Shown: positions 1 to 5,308 of the stretch, piece after piece
Layout of the letters: every line of letters begins with the position of its first letter
Position numbering within the stretch: the stretch's first letter is position 1
Assembly: GCA_937897665.1 (NCBI GenBank)
Contig: CALCPB010000625.1
Span: 1 to 6,566, forward strand
Origin: an uncultured Halomicronema sp.
GTDB lineage: Bacteria; Cyanobacteriota; Cyanobacteriia; Phormidesmidales; Phormidesmidaceae
Reading direction: 5' to 3'
Length of the DNA stretch: 6,566 nucleotides
The notes under the pieces: generated by a model
Seen by the model: the letters and a program-made list of their open reading frames with translations, nothing else
What the model was told of the DNA's origin: nothing
Databases searched by the model: none
Position numbers and translations under genes: made by a program

Positions 1-2856
1 CCCACCCTCACCGCCAGCCTCGACATAGCCTCCACGCTATACATCTCATCTCTGTCGAGCTACTCCCTGCCCGTTGACGAACACGACTCCTTTGAGTTCT
101 ACATTATCGAGAACGCCAACACCGCCCCCACCCTCACAGGCAACACCACCCTCAACGCTATCGTCGAAGACGTCCTCGACGCCAGCAACCCCGGCACCAC
201 CGTCGCGGCACTGCTCGCCAATGCGAGAATCACCGCCAGCGATACCGACCTTGACCCGTTGGGTATTGCCGTCACCAGCGTCGATGACACCAACGGCACC
301 TGGCAATATTCCACCGATGGCGGCACCGCCTGGACCGACTTTGGCACCGTTAACAACAATAACGTCGTCACCCTGGGGGCCACCTCGATCTACAACGGCT
401 TCGACACCACCGATCACGGCCCCGACGACCAGGGCTATCTGGCCGCCGCCTCGGTCATTCTCGGCACGCCACCGACACCCGTGATCACCGAGACTGAGCA
501 AACTGTCGGCGTCACGGTGGACACCACCGCCAACAAAGACATCTACGCAGGTTACAGTAACCACACCCTCGATCTAGCAGGCAATTTCAGTCCGGTCGAT
601 GCACTTCCTGGTACACCTGATTTTCCCACCTTAGACAGCACGGTGGGCTATACCCTCTTCTTCAACGCTCAAGTCGTGTCAGAAGTCGTGGAACCGGGCC
701 GTCCCCGCGCTGGATTCAGCATCATCGTCGTCAGCCAAGACACGAGCAAAGCGGTGGAACTCGCCTTCCAAGAGGGTCAGATTTTTGCCCAAACCCTGCA
801 GGATTTTGGCCCTCCCCTGAACAACCAGTTTGTCGCTTCCACCACCGATGTCGTCACCTTCGACACAACCAAAGAGGTGCAATACAGCCTAGCGGTGCAG
901 GGCAACAGCTACACCCTGTCGGCCAATGGCACCGCCATTTTGACCGGTACCCTGCAAGACTACACGGCAGGCAACACCAACGGTGCCCCCAACCCCTACA
1001 CCACCTCTAACTTCATTTTCTTAGGCGATAACACCACCTCCGCTCGCGGCGAGTTTCGCCTTAACCAGATCGCCCTGGAAACGCCGACCCAAGTGCGCTT
1101 TGTCCCCGATGCAGACTACGCCGGGGATGCCACCCTCAACTTCCGCGCGTGGGATACCACCAACAGTTCTGCCAATGGCGAAACCGGCGTCAATGCGTCT
1201 CAAACGGGTGGCACTAAAGCCTTTAGCGCCACTGAGGCCACCGCCACCATCACCGTGAATACGGTGAATGATGCGCCGACTCTCGCCAATCTGAATGGTG
1301 ACAACGCCACCCGCTCCGTCGGGCAAGCGGCAACCTTAATCGATGCAGGCAGCGACAGTGTCGTCACCGATATTGACTCCGCTGATTTCGACGGCGGCAC
1401 CCTGACAGTTGCAATCACCAGCAACCTCGTCGCTGCTGAAGATTTGCTCACTCTCGATACGTCGGGCAACATCGCCCTCTCGGGTACCACGGCAGGGTCA
1501 ACGGTCGAGATCGCCGGTACCGTCGTCGGCACCCTGGCTAATGCGCTCACCGAGGGAGCCGATCTGGTCATCAACCTGACGGATCAAGCCACCCCTAGCA
1601 ATCTACCGTCTCTACTGCGAGCCATCCAATATCAAAATACTGAGACCACGACACCGACCACCACAGCGCGTGCCATACAGGTGACACTGACCGATGGCGA
1701 TGATGGCACTTCGACCGTGAACACTGCGACGATCGCAGTGACAGAGGCCGTACGAACCGTAACCCTATCCGTCAGTGCCGCTAGCGGCACCGAAGCCGGA
1801 GCAACCGCAATCACAGTCAGCGCAACAGCCGATGCTAGCGTAACCGGCAACCAAACCATCAACCTGGATGTCGCTGGCACCAACCTCACGGCCGGAGACT
1901 ACACCTTGAGCACGCCGACGATCACAATTCTCGACGGCCAGACCACGGGCACAGCCACCTTTACCGTCATTGATGATGCGTTGGTAGAGGGACTGGAAAC
2001 GGCGACCCTGTCGCTGAGCAATCCTTCGGCAGGGTTGACGCTGGGTGGGGTGAGCAGTCAGACGATCGCGATTGAGGACAACGACCGCAGCGCGAATCCG
2101 GTCTTTACCTTCGCGCAGTTCGCGCAGTTTCAGGCCGTGGATAATGGCCAGCTCGCGCCGAGTGAGTCCGCAGCGATTGGTCTAGAAAGTTGGGGTCTGC
2201 AACTGGCGGAACTCTTTGATGAGACCTACTATCTCGCACAAAATCCTGACATCGCTGCAGCCGTTGCTCAGGGAGGTTTTGCCACCGGCTACGACCATTT
2301 CGTGCAGTTTGGCATCAACGAAGGCCGCAACCCCAGCACCTATTTTGACGAAGCGTTTTACCGAGCCAACAACACCGATGTGGCCGCAGCGATCGACAAC
2401 GGTAGCCTCAGCAGTGGCCTGATGCACTATCTGAGCTTCGGCCATTGGGAAAATCGTGACCCCAGCGCGCTGTTTGATGCCAGCGATTATTTGCTGAACA
2501 ATCCTGATATCAGTACGGCCGTAGCGAGCGGGATCTTCACCAGTGGGTTTGAACACTTTATCGAGTTCGGCGACGACGAAGGGCGGCTCTCGACCTTACT
2601 GTTTGAAGAGGCCTTTTATCAGCAGCAAAACGCCGATGTGGCGGCAGCCGTGCAGGCAGGCGTTTTCTCTAGCGGTTTTGAGCATTTCATCAGCTTTGGT
2701 CAACAGGAGGGCCGCGCCCCGTCGAGTTTCTTCAATGAGAGTACCTATCTGAATGGGAACAGCGATGTGGCCGTCGCCGTGCAGGCGGGCGCTTTCTCTA
2801 GTGGCTTTGAGCACTATGCGCTGTTTGGTCGAGCTGAGGGGAGAGTAGCGGTTTGA
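1..2856 (+). CDS. Large secreted adhesin-like protein, C-terminal part (5' end outside window)
   Basis: The frame is open from base 1 to the TGA at 2854-2856, giving 951 residues without an N-terminus, so the gene begins upstream. Domains in order (window residue numbers): a cadherin-like repeat (about 39-127, resuming 363-426) with the motifs GTWQYSTDGG and RFVPDADYAG; inside it a lectin-like beta module (about 128-362); a second cadherin-like repeat (about 424-583, DIDSADFDGG and VTLTDGDDG motifs); a Calx-beta domain (about 585-695, ending IAIEDND); a linker; and five 43-residue repeats (738-951). Such mosaics are known in giant cyanobacterial surface or exported proteins that bind calcium through acidic loops. 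Adhesion or surface function is inferred from domain content. No LPXTG, PEP-CTERM or GGxGxD nonapeptide array is seen in this part, so the export route is unknown; type I secretion is a guess. The composition is rich in Thr, Ala and Asp with almost no Cys. No HIP1 octamer occurs in it. Confidence 0.9.
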   Translation, partial: PTLTASLDIASTLYISSLSSYSLPVDEHDSFEFYIIENANTAPTLTGNTTLNAIVEDVLDASNPGTTVAALLANARITASDTDLDPLGIAVTSVDDTNGTWQYSTDGGTAWTDFGTVNNNNVVTLGATSIYNGFDTTDHGPDDQGYLAAASVILGTPPTPVITETEQTVGVTVDTTANKDIYAGYSNHTLDLAGNFSPVDALPGTPDFPTLDSTVGYTLFFNAQVVSEVVEPGRPRAGFSIIVVSQDTSKAVELAFQEGQIFAQTLQDFGPPLNNQFVASTTDVVTFDTTKEVQYSLAVQGNSYTLSANGTAILTGTLQDYTAGNTNGAPNPYTTSNFIFLGDNTTSARGEFRLNQIALETPTQVRFVPDADYAGDATLNFRAWDTTNSSANGETGVNASQTGGTKAFSATEATATITVNTVNDAPTLANLNGDNATRSVGQAATLIDAGSDSVVTDIDSADFDGGTLTVAITSNLVAAEDLLTLDTSGNIALSGTTAGSTVEIAGTVVGTLANALTEGADLVINLTDQATPSNLPSLLRAIQYQNTETTTPTTTARAIQVTLTDGDDGTSTVNTATIAVTEAVRTVTLSVSAASGTEAGATAITVSATADASVTGNQTINLDVAGTNLTAGDYTLSTPTITILDGQTTGTATFTVIDDALVEGLETATLSLSNPSAGLTLGGVSSQTIAIEDNDRSANPVFTFAQFAQFQAVDNGQLAPSESAAIGLESWGLQLAELFDETYYLAQNPDIAAAVAQGGFATGYDHFVQFGINEGRNPSTYFDEAFYRANNTDVAAAIDNGSLSSGLMHYLSFGHWENRDPSALFDASDYLLNNPDISTAVASGIFTSGFEHFIEFGDDEGRLSTLLFEEAFYQQQNADVAAAVQAGVFSSGFEHFISFGQQEGRAPSSFFNESTYLNGNSDVAVAVQAGAFSSGFEHYALFGRAEGRVAV
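382..1086 (+). other. Lectin-like (concanavalin-type) module nested in a cadherin-like repeat
   Basis: Window residues about 128-362 do not fit the cadherin-like repeat around them. They show a beta-sandwich pattern: GYTLFFNAQVVSE, RAGFSIIVVSQD, VELAFQEGQIFAQ, then VQYSLAVQGNSYTLSANG, AILTGTLQDY and FIFLGDNTTSARGEF. These resemble modules I recall in other cyanobacterial exported proteins, usually with a 'DDQG' start and a 'FLFLGD' end. The host repeat breaks after VVTLGA and resumes at TQVRFVPDAD, which is where an uninterrupted repeat would normally run on. The fold is inferred from the strand pattern; the ligand is unknown. The borders are approximate to about ten residues. Confidence 0.6.
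1753..2085 (+). other. Calx-beta domain within the adhesin
   Basis: Window residues about 585-695 begin TVTLSVSAASGTEAGAT, pass through LTAGDYTLSTPTITILDG and TGTATFTVIDDALVEGLET, and end SQTIAIEDND. This is the usual Calx-beta order: the E-G start, the 'DYT...ITI..G' middle, the 'D....EG.ET' acidic turn and the 'I.DND' close. In the family the acidic turns bind Ca2+. It is complete and about 110 residues long, normal for bacterial copies. Confidence 0.85.
2212..2853 (+). repeat. Five tandem 129-bp units coding 43-residue repeats at the adhesin C-terminus
   Basis: Units start at 2212, 2341, 2470, 2599 and 2728; the last is 42 codons long and ends at the stop. The consensus reads roughly LFDExxYLxxNxDVAAAV, then xxGxFSSGFEHFxxFG and xxEGRxPS, with invariant spacing. 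Similar 'FD..YYL..NPDVA.A' repeats are widespread in exported bacterial proteins, often beside calcium-binding repeats, but I know of no established function. Each unit looks mainly helical. Units 4 and 5 share about 43 of 50 bases between 2635-2684 and 2764-2813, so that duplication is probably the most recent, or they have been converted. Confidence 0.9.
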
Positions 2857-3026
2857 CCGGCATCCGAGAATAGAAGGGAATAGCGCTTGGGAGTCGGAGC
2901 AGAAAACTCAGAGTTCGGAGTGGGTAAAAAGGCGTAGTGGGTGATCAATCTCAACCCTCCCAAAAGAGGAAAGAAACCCTGTTTAGCTAAACCCGAACTG
3001 GCGTTATCGAAGCTAATTGACCGCTC
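2857..3026. other. Convergent spacer between adhesin and PPOX gene
   Basis: This is a 170-base gap between two gene 3' ends. It holds a perfect 12-base palindrome, GTTTAGCTAAAC (2981-2992). On the - strand the palindrome is followed by a pyrimidine-rich, T-rich tract, so it may help end the PPOX transcript, although a tight hairpin would have only four A/T-rich pairs. It also has heptamer-like pieces GAGTCGG (2891) and GAGTTCG (2911) followed by GAGT, and a repeated AGTGGGT (2919 and 2936). No ORF worth calling is seen. No strong intrinsic terminator for the adhesin was found. Confidence 0.5.
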
Positions 3027-3605
3027 CTAAGGATTGACCTCGATCATTTGCCAGGAGTGATCCGGCTGTCGGCAGTACTGCCAGCGATTTTGTGGCGTGC
3101 CCTTTAGCACTAGATGATCACCGGTATCAGGGTCAAACACCAACACGGCAACCGTATCCAGGGGTTCCGACTCGCTCAAATCAGTGGGCTCATAGCCGGT
3201 CGTCATCCGCGGCTGACCAGGTGATGGCCAGGCGAACTGCTGCCGAGCATTATCCGACAGCCGGTGCCAGAGGTCGCGACGAATCGGCATCGCCGCCGCC
3301 ATATCACTGTCAGCGGTCAGCGCCTGCAGCTCACCGCCGAGGCGAAACTGTTCACGGGTCTGGGTGAAATACCAACACAGCGCCGCCCCGCGATGCTGCT
3401 CGATATGGTGCAGCTTGTCGCTGCGGGCATCGGTGACAAATAGCAGGCGATTCGTATCAGCCCAAAAGTCGCGAAACACGACCGTACGATTAGCGGGACG
3501 ACCATCAGGGCGGACCGTGGCTAGTTGAGGATAGCGGCTATCAGCACGACTGCGATTGCGATGCAGCGCCCGCGCTAGGGGCGATCGCCAAGGAGCAAGC
3601 GACAT
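3027..3605 (-). CDS. PPOX-type FMN-dependent flavoprotein, alr4036 / Npun_F5749 family
   Basis: 192 residues beginning MSLAPWRSPLARALHRNRS, the usual start of this mainly cyanobacterial family. The same frame is open upstream to an ATG at 3677, but those extra 24 residues are unlike the family, so I start at 3605. No clear Shine-Dalgarno precedes it. It carries the split-barrel flavin-binding pattern: YPQLATVRPDGRPANRTVVFR (residues 25-45, written here in two parts: YPQLATVRPDG and RPANRTVVFR), then FVTDARSDK (56-64) and CWYFTQTREQFRLGG (77-91), and ends PQNRWQY...EVNP. Relatives include pyridoxamine 5'-phosphate oxidases, but the C-terminal R-L-x-P signature of true PdxH is absent, so a role in vitamin B6 salvage is unproven. 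The substrate is unknown. It is expected to be a cytosolic homodimer binding FMN. It is transcribed alone, divergently from the exchanger gene. Confidence 0.9.
   Translation of the reverse strand: MSLAPWRSPLARALHRNRSRADSRYPQLATVRPDGRPANRTVVFRDFWADTNRLLFVTDARSDKLHHIEQHRGAALCWYFTQTREQFRLGGELQALTADSDMAAAMPIRRDLWHRLSDNARQQFAWPSPGQPRMTTGYEPTDLSESEPLDTVAVLVFDPDTGDHLVLKGTPQNRWQYCRQPDHSWQMIEVNP
3581..3588. repeat. HIP1 octamer GCGATCGC (one of five)
   Basis: Exact copies occur at 3581-3588, 3651-3658, 4888-4895, 5744-5751 and 5885-5892. This palindrome is strongly over-represented in many cyanobacterial genomes, and it is the main reason for assigning the window to that phylum. Four copies are inside coding sequence and one lies in the divergent spacer. 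None occurs in the 2.86 kb of adhesin sequence. Confidence 0.9.
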
Positions 3606-4032
3606 AAATGAATAGCAAGTTGGGGCAACGAGATCAAAGTTGCGGTGACCGCGATCGCCCGCCGGGCTGTCGGTCACTAACTAATCCAGCTTTAGTCTAC
3701 AAACTCCCTGTAAACAATTCAGAAGGTGTGACGTCAACCTCAATAGCTGCTAGGGAATATGGATATGCTAGAGAATCCGTATCGCATCGATGATTTGGCC
3801 TAGCATGGTAGTTAAGGGCTATTAGTAACCGCATGACTCTCAACGTGTTCCTGACTACTCTGAGAAATCGAGCCTCGCAATTTCAGAAAACACCCGGTTG
3901 GGTTGGGGCCTCTGGCCCCCGGTCAGCACGCTTTAAAGTGCGATGAAAGGTTTTGTACAAAATTCCCCAGCTTTCCAGGCAGATCCCGCGCGCTGCTGGC
4001 TTAATTGAGAAACCGCTAATCGTGACGTTGCC
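3606..4032. promoter_or_regulatory. Divergent intergenic region with multiple inverted repeats
   Basis: This 427-base spacer must hold the promoters of both the PPOX gene (-) and the exchanger gene (+). I could not place convincing -35/-10 pairs. It contains one HIP1 octamer (3651-3658), the palindrome TGACGTCA (3729-3736), TGCTAG twice in direct orientation (3748 and 3766) and once inverted (3800-3805), CATCGATG (3785-3792), a run of four hairpin-capable segments (3859-3999), and the palindrome TTTTGTACAAAA (3951-3962). A 61-codon ORF on the + strand (3608-3793) has no recognisable features and is not called. No NtcA (GTA-N8-TAC) site was noticed. Confidence 0.6.
3859..3999 (+). promoter_or_regulatory. 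Candidate structured leader upstream of the exchanger gene
   Basis: Four consecutive segments can fold when read on the + strand. The first (3859-3887) pairs TCTG/CAGA, AAAT/ATTT and CGA/TCG with small bulges. The second (3905-3919) is GGGGCC-tct-GGCCCC, six G-C pairs closing a three-base loop. The third (3926-3941) pairs GCAC with GTGC around TTTAAA-rich sequence. The fourth (3975-3999) pairs CCAG/CTGG and CAG/CTG with one bulged G. It ends 33 bases before the ATG. It matches no riboswitch class I know. Folding was judged by eye, and some pairing is expected by chance. Confidence 0.3.
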
Positions 4033-5160
4033 ATGAGTTTACTTGTCTTACTGTCGGTATTAGCGGGCTTTGTGTTGCTGATTGCGGGGGCCGAAGGGTT
4101 TGTCAGAGGGGCGGCCAAGCTCGCCGCTGTGATTGGCCTGTCGCCTTTAGTCATTGGGCTGACTGTGGTGAGCTATGGCACTAGCGCCCCGGAGCTGGCG
4201 GTAAGTCTGCAGGCCAGCCTGCACGGGCAAGCCGAAATCGCCCTCGGCAACGTCATCGGCAGCAACATCTTTAATATTTTGATGACCCTGGGCATCGCCG
4301 CCCTGATTGTGCCGCTAACGGTGGCCCAGCAGCTAATTCGGCTTGATGTGCCGATCATGATTGGGGTCACCGGGCTGATGCTGATGTTTTCGATGGATGG
4401 CGAACTGGGCCGGGTCGACGGCATCATCTTGCTGCTGGGCAGCATTTTCTACACCGGTTTTTTGGTGTATCAAAGTCGCCGCGAATCAGACGCCGAGGTG
4501 CAAGCAGAGTATGAAAAAGAGTACGCCGATGCCAGTCCTAAAACCTGGCAGCATCTGCTCAAGCATGTTTCAACTCTGCTGATTGGGTTGGTCGTTTTAG
4601 TGGCTGGGGCCAACTTGCTCGTATTTGGCGCGACTGCCATTGCTCAGTCGATGGGGGTGAGTCAGCTCGTGATTGGTTTAACTATCGTGGCCGTGGGCAC
4701 GTCGCTGCCTGAGTTGGCGACCTCGATGGTGGCCTGCTATCGCGGTGAACGCGATATTGCCGTGGGCAACGTGGTCGGCAGCAATATCTTCAACATTTTG
4801 ACGATTTTGGGCGTGACGGCGACCTTTACCGGCGTGCCCGTTTCGAGTGCAGCCATTAGCTTCGACATTCCGGTGATGCTGGCAGTGGCGATCGCCTCGC
4901 TGCCGATCTTTTACACCGGCAATCGCATTTCTCGCTGGGAGGGGATGCTCTTCATCAGCTATTACGTGGCCTACACAGCCTACCTGGGGCTGAACGCGAT
5001 CGGCCACGATCAGCTCGGGCTCTATAGCAACGTCATGCTGTTGTTCGTCATTCCCCTCACGGTGATCACCCTCGTGACCATTGTGATTCAGCGACCGAAA
5101 AAACTCAAAAAAGCGACCGAAGTGGCTAAGGCTGAGCCAAAATTCCCCCGGAACGACTAG
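4033..5160 (+). CDS. Sodium/calcium antiporter, CaCA superfamily (YrbG type)
   Basis: 375-residue integral membrane protein that exchanges Na+ (or possibly H+) for Ca2+ across the membrane. Both inverted alpha repeats are clear. Alpha-1 has GTSAPEL (49-55) and GNVIGSNIFNIL (72-83); alpha-2 has GTSLPEL (222-228) and GNVVGSNIFNIL (245-256). The predicted ion ligands E54 and E227 and the paired Ser/Thr and Asn residues (T50, S51, S77, N81; T223, S224, S250, N254) are present. Asn at 254, where K+-dependent exchangers carry Asp, fits a K+-independent type. About ten helices are followed by one more hydrophobic stretch (about 333-352) and a basic tail (RPKKLKK); a charged cytoplasmic loop sits at about 149-172. 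The length slightly exceeds E. coli YrbG (about 325). The start ATG lacks an obvious Shine-Dalgarno, but the N-terminus MSLLVLLSVLAGFVLLIAGA leads directly into helix 1. It is transcribed alone. Confidence 0.95.
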   Translation: MSLLVLLSVLAGFVLLIAGAEGFVRGAAKLAAVIGLSPLVIGLTVVSYGTSAPELAVSLQASLHGQAEIALGNVIGSNIFNILMTLGIAALIVPLTVAQQLIRLDVPIMIGVTGLMLMFSMDGELGRVDGIILLLGSIFYTGFLVYQSRRESDAEVQAEYEKEYADASPKTWQHLLKHVSTLLIGLVVLVAGANLLVFGATAIAQSMGVSQLVIGLTIVAVGTSLPELATSMVACYRGERDIAVGNVVGSNIFNILTILGVTATFTGVPVSSAAISFDIPVMLAVAIASLPIFYTGNRISRWEGMLFISYYVAYTAYLGLNAIGHDQLGLYSNVMLLFVIPLTVITLVTIVIQRPKKLKKATEVAKAEPKFPRND

Positions 5161-5308
5161 GGACGGTCACTTGCTCGGGTGTGACCGCCAGCTCACCAAA
5201 AACAGCTCGCCAATCAGCCGCCAGTTCACCATAGGCGGAGCGCTTCACCGGCACAGTCGTCTGGCCGGCATTGACCAACACCAGCAGCGTCTCGTCTCCC
5301 AGCTCGCG
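5126..5308 (-). pseudogene. Severed C-terminal tail of the GH13 gene
   Basis: These 60 codons plus a TAG continue the GH13 frame directly after the interrupting stop. The sequence RELGDETLLVLVNAG and the ending SRSGGILAQP are typical of the C-terminal beta domain of this family, where the tail packs on the barrel. Codon 3' bases and amino acid content look like those of the intact part, so decay is recent or absent. It has no in-frame ATG and no reason to be translated alone. Its last 35 bases lie inside the exchanger gene on the other strand. Confidence 0.75.
5164..5187. terminator. Possible stem-loop after the exchanger gene
   Basis: CGGTCAC (5164-5170) and GTGACCG (5181-5187) form a perfect 7-bp stem with a 10-base loop, starting four bases past the exchanger stop. 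No T-run follows on the + strand, so it is not a classical intrinsic terminator. On the - strand the same bases code for part of the GH13 tail, so the symmetry may be coincidental. Confidence 0.35.

Noticed and set aside
259..261. TTG as the start of the adhesin gene
   Set aside because: The frame is open to base 1 and already codes the first half of the same cadherin-like repeat upstream of 259, so the gene is simply cut by the window edge.
46..564. 172-codon - strand ORF opposite the adhesin
   Set aside because: It is Gly/Val-rich and is the mirror of ACC/GCC-rich sense codons, a usual shadow of Thr/Ala-rich adhesins.
3606..3677. Extended N-terminus of the PPOX protein (start at 3677)
   Set aside because: The 24 extra residues have no family match, while MSLAPWRSPL at 3605 is the typical family start.
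3729..3736. TGACGTCA palindrome as a cAMP-response-like element
   Set aside because: That element is eukaryotic; here the 8-base palindrome is unflanked by further symmetry and may be chance.
3608..3793. 61-codon + strand ORF in the divergent spacer
   Set aside because: Its composition is not coding-like, it has no recognisable motif and no ribosome site, and it runs through the probable PPOX promoter.
3859..4032. Known riboswitch (yybP-ykoY, fluoride, ydaO, cobalamin, glutamine) or Yfr1 RNA
   Set aside because: I looked for the conserved core strings of these classes as I remember them and found none.
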